Part shown: positions 1-8,697 of the stretch, in pieces
Numbering within the stretch: the first letter of the stretch is position 1
Layout: each line of letters begins with the position of its first letter
Origin: DASPLH01 sp035627675
Lineage (GTDB): Bacteria > Acidobacteriota > Terriglobia > Terriglobales > Acidobacteriaceae
Assembly: GCA_035627675.1 (NCBI GenBank)
Contig: DASPLH010000061.1
Location: forward strand, 1 to 50,572
Direction: 5' to 3'
DNA: 50,572 nucleotides
Notes under the pieces: model-generated
Told to the model about the DNA's origin: nothing
What the model saw: only the letters and a program-made list of their open reading frames with translations
Database searches by the model: none
Position numbers and translations under genes: made by a program

Positions 1-657
1 GATACCACAACCATCGACCAGTGCATGGATATCGTGCGCCACTACCGCATGCTGCCGCAATTCCCTCCGTCAGTCCGCGAGATCTTCGAGCGCCGGATCC
101 TGGAAGAGACGCCGAAGTATGGCGACGCTGCATTCCTGAAATCGCGCTGGTGGAACGTCCTCTCCAACGCCTCCGCGCAGAAGGCCGCTGTTGAGAAAGC
201 TGCGATGTCGGGCTTCGCCATCGAGATCGACAACACCTGCGACGACTGGGATTACAAGGCGGCCGCTGATCACCTGCTCCAGCGAGCGCGCCAGCTTCGA
301 AAGGGAGTCTCGAGTGTTTGCCTCATCTCCGGGGGCGAGGTTACGGTCAGCGTCAAGGGAGAGGCGGGAGTCGGCGGACGCAATCAGCAGTTCGCGCTCT
401 ACTGCGCCGAAAAAATCGCCGGAGAAAACATCACGGTCCTCAGCGCCGGCACGGACGGGATTGACGGCAACAGTCCTGCCGCGGGCGCAATCGTCGATGG
501 CAGCACGATGGTCCGCGCCATGCAAGCCGGACTCGATCCGCGAAAGGCCCTGAAGCAGTTCAACGCATATCCCGTGTTCGACGCCCTGCGCGACGCGGTG
601 GTTACCGGTCCCACGGGCAATAATGTGCGCGACCTTCGCATCGTGCTCGCCTATTAA
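1..657 (+). CDS. Glycerate 2-kinase, MOFRL family (5' truncated)
   Basis: The open frame runs in from the window edge, so the true start lies upstream; the first in-window ATG is at 25. The visible 218 residues are the C-terminal part of a glycerate kinase of the GckA/TtuD (DUF4147-MOFRL) type, which phosphorylates D-glycerate with ATP to 2-phosphoglycerate in serine, glyoxylate or tartrate catabolism. The MOFRL signatures are plain: GGRNQQ, then GTDGIDG, then TGPTGNNVRDL just before the C-terminus. The protein is cytoplasmic. It converges on the MBL hydrolase gene with a 46-bp gap and no clear terminator. The family call is secure; the exact product (2- rather than 3-phosphoglycerate) follows from the family. 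Confidence 0.88.
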   Translation, partial: DTTTIDQCMDIVRHYRMLPQFPPSVREIFERRILEETPKYGDAAFLKSRWWNVLSNASAQKAAVEKAAMSGFAIEIDNTCDDWDYKAAADHLLQRARQLRKGVSSVCLISGGEVTVSVKGEAGVGGRNQQFALYCAEKIAGENITVLSAGTDGIDGNSPAAGAIVDGSTMVRAMQAGLDPRKALKQFNAYPVFDALRDAVVTGPTGNNVRDLRIVLAY

Positions 658-703
658 CGGCGATCCGCGCCGAGCGCTGCGACCGGCACCGCTCCCTAAG
701 CGG

Positions 704-1585
704 CTAGAAAAACTCCGTCACGCCTTCTTCCAGGATCATCACGCGCTCGCTCATACCTCGCCGCTGTGCATCGGCCAGCAGACGCTCCACGGGTTCCTCC
801 ACCGGCTCGTGCGAGAGCTTGAACGTCCCGAAGTGCATCGGGATCATGACCTGCGCACCCATGTCCACGAATCCCTGCATCGCATCTTCCGGACTGGTGT
901 GCACGGCTCGAAATGAGGGTGGATGATATGCGCCGATGGGCAGCAGGGCGACCTCGGGCCGAAGGCGCTGGCCGATCTCGCCGAACCCGCTGAAGTAAGC
1001 CGTGTCACCCGAGTGATACACCGAGTGCTTCCCCGCCCTGAGCACGAACCCGCCAAAGCCGCGGTGCATGTCCCTGATGACGCGCGCGCCCCAATGATTA
1101 GCCGGAGTCGCCGTTACCGTCACTTCGCCCAGGTTCACGCTCTCCCACCAGTTCAGTTCCTCGACGCGTTCATACCCGAGATCGAATACCAGGTCGCGCA
1201 CGTGCTGGTGCACCACGATCACCGGAGCCCGTCCGCACTTCCGGCGTGTCATGCGTGCGATGGCGCGAAGCGACGGCCTGTGCAGGTGGTCGAAATGTGC
1301 GTGGCTGACCAGCACGGCATCGATCGGCGGCAGGTCCGAAATCCTCAGTCCCGGCCGGCGCAGGCGCTTCAGCACGAACAGCCAACGCGCGAAGTTTGGA
1401 TCGATAACTACATTCTTTCCGCCGATTTGGATGAAAAAGCTGGAGTGTCCAATGAATGTCACGCCCATTTGCCCCGGAGCGGCGAGCGTGGGCTTGCGAG
1501 TGATCCCGGTTCGGCGCGTCAGGGCCGAGTGCCGCACCAGGGTTCCGAACTGGCGGGCCTTCCGACGGATCGTGATGTTTAACAT
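704..1585 (-). CDS. MBL-fold metal-dependent hydrolase (UlaG/NAPE-PLD-like)
   Basis: A 293-residue metallo-beta-lactamase-fold protein. The metal-binding motif HAHFDH is at residues 95-100, followed by a histidine in TPANHWG, the bridging aspartate in YHSGDTAYF, and a last histidine in IPMHFGTF. The order and the strand GVTFIGHSSF before the metal motif resemble the UlaG/NAPE-PLD branch (lactonases and phosphodiesterases) rather than antibiotic lactamases. There is no signal peptide, so it is probably cytoplasmic. The basic N-terminal 35 residues are unlike the core and may be partly untranslated. It is divergent from the dehydrogenase gene at 1808. The substrate cannot be read from the sequence. 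Confidence 0.85.
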   Translation of the reverse strand: MLNITIRRKARQFGTLVRHSALTRRTGITRKPTLAAPGQMGVTFIGHSSFFIQIGGKNVVIDPNFARWLFVLKRLRRPGLRISDLPPIDAVLVSHAHFDHLHRPSLRAIARMTRRKCGRAPVIVVHQHVRDLVFDLGYERVEELNWWESVNLGEVTVTATPANHWGARVIRDMHRGFGGFVLRAGKHSVYHSGDTAYFSGFGEIGQRLRPEVALLPIGAYHPPSFRAVHTSPEDAMQGFVDMGAQVMIPMHFGTFKLSHEPVEEPVERLLADAQRRGMSERVMILEEGVTEFF

Positions 1586-1807
1586 CGCTCTTGGACCACT
1601 TCCGCTGTACCCCGAAGCAACCTGGCCTGTTCACTCGGCGATATGCAGGACACATTGGGACTGCTCTACTTAGACGCTGCCTCCGGCCGCGTCGATGCAG
1701 CGGCCCACAGGGTTCCGGCAACTTGCGTTGAGAACGAGGCGTACGTTTTAATCGTTGGTCTCTCTTAGCAATCTAACGCGGTGATACTTTGCACTTGTGA
1801 GGTCTTG

Positions 1808-2698
1808 ATGAAAGTCGCATTCCTTGGATTGGGAATCATGGGCGGACCCATGGCGTCGAACCTGGTGAAAGCCGGGCATGAAGTAACGGTTTGGAACCGC
1901 ACTCCCGGCAAAATCACGGCTCGCGCGCGCCTCGCCGCAACTCCCGCCGAGGCCGCCAGGGGTAGCGAAGTCGTGTGGATTTGCGTCGCCGATACCGCTG
2001 CGGTCGAACAAGTGCTCTTCGGTCCGAATGGCGTGGAATCAGTGTTGCAGCCGGGCATGATCGTCGTGGATTCCAGCACCATCGCGCCCAGCGCTACCCG
2101 CCGCTTCGCCGAGAGAGTCCGAGCCAAGCGCGCCGAGTTCGTGGACGCGCCGGTAACCGGTTCGAAGATCGGCGCCGAGGCCGCTCAACTCGTCTTCATC
2201 GCCGGCGGCGAGCAGAAAGCGGTGGATCGTCTCGACCCGCTCTTCAAAGCGATGGGCAAGCAGGTGATCCGCGTCGGCGAAACCGGACTGGGCGAGTCCG
2301 CGAAGATCGGCATGAACCTGATGATCGCCCTCATCTACGAGGGATTTGCCGAGGCGCTCACGCTCACGCGCAAGCTCGGTGTTCCTCCCGAGAAGCTGGT
2401 CGAGCTCATCCAAGCCTCGATGATTCGCTCGGGAGTCACGGATTACAAAGCTCCATTCGTACTGAAGCGCGACTTCACGCCCAATTTCCCTCTACGCCTC
2501 ATGCACAAGGACATCAAGCTCATGCTCCAGGCGGCGGAGGAAACCGGCACACAGCTTCCAGCCCTGGAGAAGGTGGAAGAGGTCTATCGGAGGTCGGTTG
2601 AACACGGCGCGCGCGATCTCGATTACGCCGCTACGCTGGAAACCATCGAACGCATGGCCGGCCTTGAAGTAGAGGAAGAAGTCAGAGCGGGCAAGTGA
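1808..2698 (+). CDS. NAD(P)-binding beta-hydroxyacid dehydrogenase (3-hydroxyisobutyrate dehydrogenase family)
   Basis: This 296-residue protein starts with a Rossmann fold carrying GLGIMG (residues 7-12). It has the substrate-binding block DAPVTGSKIGAE and the catalytic lysine K166 in ESAKIGMN, as in 3-hydroxyisobutyrate, tartronate-semialdehyde and glyoxylate/succinic-semialdehyde reductases (GLYR type). The reaction is NAD(P)-linked oxidation or reduction of a short beta-hydroxyacid in the cytoplasm. ATG at 1808 is preferred over an in-frame start at 1781 because the Rossmann strand begins directly there and TGAGG precedes it. A tartronate-semialdehyde reductase role would fit the glycerate kinase nearby, but that gene is on the far side of an opposite-strand gene, so the link is only suggestive. 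Confidence 0.9.
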   Translation: MKVAFLGLGIMGGPMASNLVKAGHEVTVWNRTPGKITARARLAATPAEAARGSEVVWICVADTAAVEQVLFGPNGVESVLQPGMIVVDSSTIAPSATRRFAERVRAKRAEFVDAPVTGSKIGAEAAQLVFIAGGEQKAVDRLDPLFKAMGKQVIRVGETGLGESAKIGMNLMIALIYEGFAEALTLTRKLGVPPEKLVELIQASMIRSGVTDYKAPFVLKRDFTPNFPLRLMHKDIKLMLQAAEETGTQLPALEKVEEVYRRSVEHGARDLDYAATLETIERMAGLEVEEEVRAGK

Positions 2699-2714
2699 TG
2701 GACTCCCGCGTATC

Positions 2715-2791
2715 GTCATCCTGAGCGAGGAGGCGCAACCGGAGCGCGGCGAACCCGCGGACGCGCCTCCGAGTCGAAGGACCTTCCGGCC
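2715..2791. repeat. Dispersed palindromic intergenic repeat, family A (full-length copy)
   Basis: A 77-bp unit that opens with GTCATCCTGAGCGAGGAGGC and closes with AAGGACCTTCCGGCC. Its middle is an imperfect palindrome with GAGGCGC and GCGCCTC arms around a GC-rich centre. Near-identical units occur at 7031, 26774, 36228 and 44435, always outside genes. Confidence 0.85.
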
Positions 2792-2895
2792 TCAGGACCC
2801 GGATCCACTGTCCAGCAACTAACGCTCCGCGACATAAGGGGCAGCCGCAAGCTGCCCCTTCCTTCAGCACCTCAGTACCTCAGCGCCCCAGAACC

Positions 2896-3984
2896 TCAGC
2901 GACTGATCGGATGCAGGTGTCCCGGTCCGCGTCTCGCAACCACCTGCACCTCGTTGAACACGCCCGGAATCTCCGTTCCGCAGTGGACGCACTTCCCTGC
3001 CTCCACCTCGTCCGACAGCACCGAGTGCCACGAGCGCCGGATGATCCGCCGCTTGCATCCCGGACAAATCGTATCTCCGCCGTCGCTGAAGATGTTGCCT
3101 TCATAGACGTACTTCAAACCCATGTCCATCGCCAGCTTGCGCGCCCTGTGCAACGTCTCCGGAGGCGTCGGAGGCTTGTCGAGCAACTTGAAGTCCGGGT
3201 GGAATGCCGTGAAGTGCAGCGGCACGTCATCGCCCAGATTCTCCAGCACCCACTCGACCATCTGCTTCAGTTCGGAGTTGTCGTCGTTGAGCGTCGGGAT
3301 GATGAGGTTTGTGATCTCAAACCAGACATCCGTTTCGTGCCGCAGCCAGCGCAAGGTATCGAGTACCGGTTGCAGATGCGTCAGCGTCACCTTGCCGTAG
3401 AACCCTTCGGTGAACGCCTTCAGATCGATGTTCGCCGCGTCGATGTGTTGGTACACCTCGAAGAAGGCCTCGCGCGTGATGTAGCCATTCGAGACCATCA
3501 CGTTATGCAGTCCAGCCGCGTGCGCCTCGCGCGCGATGTCGATCACGTACTCAGCCCAGATCGTGGGCTCGTTGTACGTGTAGGCGAGGCTCGGTGCGCC
3601 GCGCTCCAGCGCCAGTTCGACCACCTCGGCCGGCGTGAGATGCGCCGAGCGCACGTGGTCAGCCTTCGCTTTCGAGATGTCGAAGTTCTGGCAGAACTGG
3701 CAACCCATGTTGCAGCCCGCCGTTCCGAGGGAAAGGATTCTGGTCCCCGGCATGAAGTGGTTCAGCGGCTTCTTCTCGACCGGGTCCATCGCGAGCGCCG
3801 CCGGACGGCCGTAGCCGAGCTGCATCAGCCGGCCACCTTCGTTCTTGCGAATGAAGCAGAAGCCGTTCTGCCCTTCGCCGATATGGCAGTGGCGCGGGCA
3901 CAGGTAGCAGTGCAGACGGCCGTCGGGCATCCGCTCCCACCATCGCGCCTCGTGCGTGCTCGCCGGTTGTACTACGTTGAACAT
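2896..3984 (-). CDS. amrS: AmmeMemoRadiSam system radical SAM enzyme (AmrS)
   Basis: A 362-residue radical SAM protein of the AmrS (PFL-activating-enzyme-like) family. An N-terminal cysteine cluster (C26, C29, C33, C43) precedes the [4Fe-4S]/SAM motif C91-NMG-C95-QF-C98. The C-terminal region has CPGC and CVHC pairs typical of a small zinc ribbon. Family members are usually encoded with AMMECR1- and MEMO-like proteins; neither is in this window, so the gene stands alone here. The reaction is not established for the family. The ATG at 3984 directly begins the conserved region. Upstream lie 350 bp without a gene, and downstream a run of ACCTCAG-type repeats and a family A repeat. Confidence 0.9.
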   Translation of the reverse strand: MFNVVQPASTHEARWWERMPDGRLHCYLCPRHCHIGEGQNGFCFIRKNEGGRLMQLGYGRPAALAMDPVEKKPLNHFMPGTRILSLGTAGCNMGCQFCQNFDISKAKADHVRSAHLTPAEVVELALERGAPSLAYTYNEPTIWAEYVIDIAREAHAAGLHNVMVSNGYITREAFFEVYQHIDAANIDLKAFTEGFYGKVTLTHLQPVLDTLRWLRHETDVWFEITNLIIPTLNDDNSELKQMVEWVLENLGDDVPLHFTAFHPDFKLLDKPPTPPETLHRARKLAMDMGLKYVYEGNIFSDGGDTICPGCKRRIIRRSWHSVLSDEVEAGKCVHCGTEIPGVFNEVQVVARRGPGHLHPISR

Positions 3985-4284
3985 GGTTTACTGCTTAGTA
4001 ACCTCGTTCTTAATTGTACCGCCGCACCAGTTCGGAAGCGCCGGAAACCGGCTTCGCGGGCGGCATCTCCGTTAAAAGCGACCTGGCGGCCGGCGTGTGG
4101 CAACGCCGGCGCCGCAAAACAGAACGGCACGACCGTAAGGGCGTGCCGTCTGCCACTTCCTCTTTGGTGTCGACGTTCTGCGTGTGTGCCTGGGGATGAA
4201 GAACGTCCACGGAGGATTTGTATTGCAGGATTTGACGTCACATCCCTGCGGACGTAAGCGTTATTCGGCACCCACACCGGGACG
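3985..4284. other. Intergenic region upstream of amrS
   Basis: No credible gene. A hairpin of GGCACG and CGTGCC arms lies at about 4131-4152. On the minus strand a TACAAT hexamer (about 4011-4016) sits some 30 bp before the amrS ATG and could be its -10 element, but no convincing -35 was found. Confidence 0.35.
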
Positions 4285-4285
4285 C

Positions 4286-4313
4286 AAAAAAGCCCGTCTC
4301 CAAAGAGACGGGC
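4286..4313 (-). terminator. Rho-independent terminator of the sigma-factor gene
   Basis: Perfect 9-bp stem (4292-4300 with 4305-4313) and a 4-nt loop. Read on the minus strand it is followed by six T residues. It lies 25 bp after the stop codon of the sigma-factor gene. Confidence 0.85.
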
Positions 4314-4338
4314 ACGTTTCAGGAGAGAGAGCTTCGAT

Positions 4339-4857
4339 CTACTTCATCTCGGACACGAGTTCCCGGACGCGCAGGCGTGCCTGGTGCAGCCCTTGCTGTG
4401 ACTCCGTCTCGGTCAGGCCGAGGGTGCGCGCGATGCGGGCATGGTCGTAGCCCTCGCCATCGTGCATGCAGAAAATCATGCGCTCCGTCGGCGGCAGTTG
4501 AACAATTGCCCGCTCGAGGAAGATGCGCTTCGTGTTGCTGCGGATTCCGAGGACCTCATTCACGGTCCCACACCTGAGTGCCAGGTTGCCGATCGTCGTA
4601 AGTTCGCGCAGTTCGGTGATCAGAGCCCGATCGATCATCTCTTCACCGGGCTCGGACGTCATGGCAAAGGCACGCAGGAAAACATTGCCCAGGATCTCTT
4701 CTGCCGCAAGTTCGTTGTCAGTCATCCAGAACGCCAGCGAGTACACCCGATCGCGGTTGCGTTCGTAGATCTGCTCATAGCTCTCGATCGGTTCCGCAAC
4801 GGTAGGAAGATACGCTGCCATTCCTGTAATTTTTGCTTCCTGGATGCTGTTCGACAT
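4339..4857 (-). CDS. ECF-like RNA polymerase sigma-70 family factor
   Basis: A 172-residue cytoplasmic protein. Residues about 25-70 (from YEQIYERNRDRVYSLAFWMT) look like sigma region 2, with the AAEEILGNVFLRAF segment of helix 2.2-2.3. Residues about 115-170 (LPPTERMIFCMHDGEGYDHA onward) look like region 4, with the helix-turn-helix GLTETESQQGLHQARLRV. The length fits an ECF sigma factor with a short linker. AGGGGGC precedes the ATG at 4857. It has its own terminator and seems monocistronic; no anti-sigma gene adjoins it, which is unusual for this group. Region 4 of a small non-sigma regulator is a less likely alternative. Confidence 0.8.
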   Translation of the reverse strand: MSNSIQEAKITGMAAYLPTVAEPIESYEQIYERNRDRVYSLAFWMTDNELAAEEILGNVFLRAFAMTSEPGEEMIDRALITELRELTTIGNLALRCGTVNEVLGIRSNTKRIFLERAIVQLPPTERMIFCMHDGEGYDHARIARTLGLTETESQQGLHQARLRVRELVSEMK

Positions 4858-5482
4858 TCATTGCCCCCTAATGCTTTTGCCCTATTGGGCTTACTTCTGT
4901 GCAGTGTCGTGGTCCGGAATTGCAACTTCACGGCCACACCAGCGTTTCTGCTGGCTGCGGAAAACTTCCTTTCGATACAGCTCCTTACCTAGCAATCGCC
5001 CTGCCCATTGCGCTTGCGGCAATCACCGAGATTGTAGAAATTCTGCCAAGGCGCACAGCTTCAATCACTTGACCCTCTGAGGGTTCGCCCTGCCCAGAAC
5101 AAAGAGCACCGTGCATGGTGCGTAATTTCGAAGGGGAAAAAGTTGGCCTGCTACTTTGACTTCCGGAAGTTGGTATCCGAATACACACAAGTGCCCCGCA
5201 GGGCGATTTTCGCCGGGACGTGCGGGCAACCCGATGCGCTGTGCTCAACACCCGACGGACGTTTCCCGCCGGAGAGGGCTCGAACGATGCTCCGGTCCTT
5301 ATTCACGCAGGCTCCACGCGGCGGATCGACCTCGCTCCAATGCGAGGAGGTGCGCGCGTTTCCTGTCAAGGCGCGAATTCGCGTTGCCGATCGTTCGCAA
5401 CACGGTTCCAGTCGCGACTTTTCGGGATGCACACATCCGGAGTAGCGGTAAAATAAAACGCCCCATCCAGGAGACCCGCTTC
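4858..5482. other. Long intergenic region between divergent regulator genes
   Basis: About 625 bp with open frames but none with family likeness or a good ribosome site. Just upstream of the HD-GYP gene there is a TAAAAT hexamer (5449-5454) as a possible -10, and a small palindrome GGATG/CATCC (5425-5438) immediately before it that could be an operator. Nothing else recognisable was seen. Confidence 0.4.
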
Positions 5483-6583
5483 ATGGCAGATCGAATTCTC
5501 GTCGTTGACGACGAGGAACCCATCCGCGAAATCGTCTCGTCCATGCTTCAAAACGCCGGATACGCTTGCCGGCAGGCCGGTTCCGGCCTCGAAGCCCTCG
5601 CGGCGCTCGATTCTGGTGAACGCTTTGAACTGATGCTCTCGGACCTCATGATGCCCGAACTGAATGGCATCGGCCTCCTGGAGCGGGTAAAAGAGAAATA
5701 CCCCGACATGCCGGTCGTGATGGTCACCGCCGTCCACGACATTTCGGTGGCGCTCGCCGCCATCCGCAACGGCGCGTACGACTACCTGCTCAAGCCGTTT
5801 GAACGCGAACAACTCCTCGCCATGGTCGGCCGCGCACTGGAAAACCGCCGCCTGAAACTCGAGAACCGCGCATATCAGACCAACCTCGAAGCGCTCGTCA
5901 ACGCCCGCACAGACCAGCTTCGACAGGCGATGGCCGACCTGGAGCGCTCGTACGACATCACGCTCGAAGCCCTGGGCGACGCACTCGACTTGAAGGATGC
6001 GGAAACCGAAGGCCACTCCAAGCGCGTGACGGCCTTCACCATCGCCATCGCGCGCGCCATGGGACTCCCCGGCGACCGCATCCGCGTCATCGCGCGCGGC
6101 GCTTTCCTGCACGACATCGGCAAGATGGCCATCCCCGACGCGATCCTGCGCAAGCCCGGCGCCCTCACCGAAGACGAGCAGGAAATCATGAAGGAGCACT
6201 GCTACCGCGGCTACCAGATGCTCCGCAAGATCCCGTTCCTCATCGAGGCCGCTGAAATCGTTTACGCCCACCAGGAGCGGTACGACGGCACGGGCTATCC
6301 TCGCGGGCTGCGCGCCGAAGAAATCCCGCTGGGAGCGCGCATCTTCTCGCTGGCCGATACGCTGGACGCCATCACCTCCGATCGTCCTTATCGCGCGGCA
6401 CAGACCGTCCAGGCGGCACGCGAAGAGATCGCCCGCTGGGCAGGACGCCAGTTCGACCCGAAGATAGTTGACGTCTTCCTCTCGATGCCGGAAAGTATCT
6501 GGCACGATTTGCGCCGCGAGATCGACCAGCAGATCTATCGCTTCGCTTACGCAACGAAGGTTTCCGCCGGCGGAACCGCATAA
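5483..6583 (+). CDS. HD-GYP response regulator, probable cyclic-di-GMP phosphodiesterase (RpfG-like)
   Basis: This 366-residue protein joins an N-terminal CheY-like receiver (about 1-120) to a C-terminal HD-GYP domain. The receiver has the acidic pair in VVDDEE, phospho-acceptor D54 in LSDLMMPE, and a conserved lysine in LLKPFE. A short coiled linker follows (about 125-160). The HD-GYP domain carries HDIGKMAIPD, a KEH histidine, and HQERYDGTGYP with the GYP signature, then SLADTLDAITSDRPYR. Family members hydrolyse c-di-GMP to pGpG and GMP. The ATG at 5483 is chosen because AGGAG lies 10 nt upstream and the receiver strand starts at once; the open frame extends further upstream without likeness. 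No histidine kinase adjoins it. Confidence 0.92.
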   Translation: MADRILVVDDEEPIREIVSSMLQNAGYACRQAGSGLEALAALDSGERFELMLSDLMMPELNGIGLLERVKEKYPDMPVVMVTAVHDISVALAAIRNGAYDYLLKPFEREQLLAMVGRALENRRLKLENRAYQTNLEALVNARTDQLRQAMADLERSYDITLEALGDALDLKDAETEGHSKRVTAFTIAIARAMGLPGDRIRVIARGAFLHDIGKMAIPDAILRKPGALTEDEQEIMKEHCYRGYQMLRKIPFLIEAAEIVYAHQERYDGTGYPRGLRAEEIPLGARIFSLADTLDAITSDRPYRAAQTVQAAREEIARWAGRQFDPKIVDVFLSMPESIWHDLRREIDQQIYRFAYATKVSAGGTA

Positions 6584-6651
6584 GTTTTGCGTGTGCGTGC
6601 GGGCAGCCGGTCAGCAAGACCAGACCGCTCAGGCCACGTCTTACGCACCCC

Positions 6652-6684
6652 GAGGCGCACGACTCCCGGCGTGCGCCTCTTTTT
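6652..6684 (+). terminator. Strong intrinsic terminator between the HD-GYP and dehydratase genes
   Basis: Perfect 9-bp stem GAGGCGCAC/GTGCGCCTC (6652-6660 with 6671-6679), 10-nt loop, then TTTTT (6680-6684). It ends only 12 bp before the ATG of the dehydratase gene, and GGAG of the ribosome site follows the T-run directly. Confidence 0.85.
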
Positions 6685-6696
6685 CTGGAGTCACCC

Positions 6697-6984
6697 ATGG
6701 CCGCACCACTTCCCGAGTCTGAGGTCCGCAACGCACTGGCTTCCCTGTCCGGCTGGATCGTGGCCGGCAACGCCATTCAGCGCGTCTTCGAGTTCGCCAC
6801 CTTCGCCGAAGCCATGACGTTCGTGAACAAGGTGGCCGAAGCGGCCGAGGCTGCCAATCACCACCCCGACATCACCATCAACTACAACAAGGTCACGATG
6901 TCGCTCACTTCGCACGACTCCGGAGGCGTAACCAAGCGCGACCTCCGCATGGCGCAGACGATCAACACGGTCACCGGTCGTTAG
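6697..6984 (+). CDS. Pterin-4a-carbinolamine dehydratase (PCD/DCoH family)
   Basis: A complete 95-residue protein of the usual family length. The catalytic pattern is intact: HHP (55-57), Y63, H73 in TSHDSGG and D82. The enzyme dehydrates 4a-hydroxytetrahydrobiopterin after aromatic amino acid hydroxylation. In bacteria without phenylalanine hydroxylase, family members are thought to serve molybdopterin or folate metabolism; no hydroxylase is in the window. GGAG sits 7 nt before the ATG, immediately after the intrinsic terminator at 6652-6684. Confidence 0.93.
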   Translation: MAAPLPESEVRNALASLSGWIVAGNAIQRVFEFATFAEAMTFVNKVAEAAEAANHHPDITINYNKVTMSLTSHDSGGVTKRDLRMAQTINTVTGR

Positions 6985-7335
6985 TCGTCGGTGGTTAGTG
7001 GTTGGTCGTTGGTGATCAGCGATCCCTGTTGTCATCCTGAGCGAGGAAGCGCAACCGAACGCGGCGCAGCCGCGGACGCGCTTCCGAGTCGAAGGACCTT
7101 CCGGCCCCGCGCCCCAGGCCTCTGGTTGGAGGCGCGCGCGACCTGGGTGGAGCAGGCCTTCAGGCCTGCACTTGAAACTCACACACCTTGCGGCGGCTTT
7201 AGCCGCTGACGGGAATAACTGACAACAATTCGAGAACCAGGGCTGGCACTGACTGGCCACCCACCACCAACGACCGACGACCAACCAAGCACAACACCTC
7301 AGCACCTCTCGCCACCTCTCCGCATCCAATCGCAC
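6985..7335. other. Repeat-rich intergenic region
   Basis: No gene. It holds, in order, a GGTCGTTGGTG word (7004-7014), a full family A repeat (7031-7105), a small hairpin around GCGGCTTTAGCCGC (about 7190-7210), and CACCAACGACC (7265-7275), the exact inverse of the first word. The 11-bp inverted pair brackets about 250 bp. Confidence 0.6.
7031..7105. repeat. Dispersed palindromic intergenic repeat, family A
   Basis: Same opening (GTCATCCTGAGCGAGGAAGC) and closing (AAGGACCTTCCGGCC) as the copy at 2715, with GCGC arms around a GCGGC centre. Confidence 0.85.
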
Positions 7336-8652
7336 ATGAAAGTACGGCTCTTGCTCGCCGCAATGCTGCTCTTCAGCCTCCCTGCCTGCTCGACGCAGCC
7401 CAATCCCGAGCAGCGCTCTGCCGAGAAGAAAACCAACAGTCCTTTTTACGACTACCGCGGCCAGAGTCCCGGGACGGTGCACAAGATCACCACGGCCGAT
7501 TTACCCCAACCGTATGAGACACGCTCCGTCGATAACGGTCCCGACAACATCCCGCGGCCGGCCGATGCGTGGCCGCAAGCGCCGCGTGGCTTCACCGTTC
7601 AACTCTTCGCCCAGGGACTCCGCAACCCGCGATTGCTCCGCACCGCGCCCAACGGCGACATCTTCCTCGCCGAGAGTCGTGCGGGAGAAATCAAGGTCTT
7701 CCGCGGAATGGACGCGAACGGAAAAGCGCAGCAGGTGGAAATCTTCGCATCGGGGCTGGCGCGTCCCTTCGGGATTGCGTTCTACCCGCCAGGTCCGAAT
7801 CCGCAGTGGGTTTACGTCGCCAACACCGACGCCGTTGTCCGTTTTCCCTACCGCAACGGGGACCTGAAAGCTCGCGGCGCCGCCGATCACGTTGTGAACC
7901 TTCCCGGCGGCGGACAACTCCGCGGCGGAGGTCACTGGACGCGGGACATCGCATTCTCAACCGACGGCAAGCAGATGTTCGTCTCCGTCGGCTCGCTGAC
8001 CAACGTCGACGACCCCGAGCGCAACCCCGGCGAGCGCGAGCGCGCCGACATCCTCGTCTTCAACCCCGACGGATCGGGCAAGCGCATCTACGCTTACGGT
8101 GTTCGCAACGCGGTAGGCATCGCGGTCGATCCCAAGACGAAGCAGCTTTGGGCATCCGTGAACGAGCGCGACGAACTCGGCGAGAATCTCGTCCCCGACT
8201 ACATCACCCACATCCAGGATGGCGGATTCTACGGATGGCCATGGTGGTACATGGGCCCCAACCAGGACCCGCGCCACAAGGGCAAGCATCCGGAACTGAA
8301 GGACAAGGTCATCACGCCGGACGTGCTCATCCAGCCGCACAGCGCATCGCTACAGTTGACCTTCTACGAGGGGACAAACTTCCCCGGCGAGTATCAGGGC
8401 GATATCTTCGCAGCCCAGCACGGCTCGTGGAACAAGGCGCAGCGCACGGGCTACAAGGTGATTCGCGTTCCGCTGCACCAACAGGGCAAGGCCACGGGCG
8501 AGTATCAGGATTTCGTCACCGGTTTCGTCACCCCACAGGGCGACGTCTGGGGACGTCCCGCGGGCGTCACCGTCGCGAAAGACGGCTCGCTGCTGATCTC
8601 CGACGATGGAAGCAACTCAATTTGGCGGGTCGTCTACACCGGGGGCAAATAG
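7336..8652 (+). CDS. Exported lipoprotein, PQQ-type glucose/sorbosone dehydrogenase-like beta-propeller
   Basis: A 438-residue protein with a lipoprotein signal peptide: hydrophobic LLLAAMLLF, then LPAC with the lipidated cysteine at C18. The mature part matches the glucose/sorbosone dehydrogenase propeller, beginning at FTVQLFAQGLRNPRLL and repeating blades such as APNGDIFLAESRAGEI and GVRNAVGIAVDPKT, ending DGSLLISDDGSNSIWRVVY. Relatives oxidise aldoses or sorbosone with PQQ and pass electrons to the respiratory chain; many acidobacterial homologues are untested. It would sit in the periplasm, membrane-anchored. It is monocistronic and ends in a bidirectional terminator. Confidence 0.87.
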   Translation: MKVRLLLAAMLLFSLPACSTQPNPEQRSAEKKTNSPFYDYRGQSPGTVHKITTADLPQPYETRSVDNGPDNIPRPADAWPQAPRGFTVQLFAQGLRNPRLLRTAPNGDIFLAESRAGEIKVFRGMDANGKAQQVEIFASGLARPFGIAFYPPGPNPQWVYVANTDAVVRFPYRNGDLKARGAADHVVNLPGGGQLRGGGHWTRDIAFSTDGKQMFVSVGSLTNVDDPERNPGERERADILVFNPDGSGKRIYAYGVRNAVGIAVDPKTKQLWASVNERDELGENLVPDYITHIQDGGFYGWPWWYMGPNQDPRHKGKHPELKDKVITPDVLIQPHSASLQLTFYEGTNFPGEYQGDIFAAQHGSWNKAQRTGYKVIRVPLHQQGKATGEYQDFVTGFVTPQGDVWGRPAGVTVAKDGSLLISDDGSNSIWRVVYTGGK

Positions 8653-8653
8653 A

Positions 8654-8679
8654 AAGGCGGGCGACTGATCGCCCGCCTT
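8654..8679. terminator. Bidirectional intrinsic terminator
   Basis: Perfect 11-bp stem (8654-8664 with 8669-8679) and a 4-nt CTGA loop, between the convergent dehydrogenase and small membrane-protein genes. Only short A/T tracts flank it. Confidence 0.75.
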
Positions 8680-8697
8680 GAAACTTTCGGCAGAGTT

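Noticed and set aside
4985..5432. Small proteins in the 4858-5482 gap
   Set aside because: Several short frames on both strands, with no ribosome site, no hydrophobic or metal-binding pattern and no likeness.
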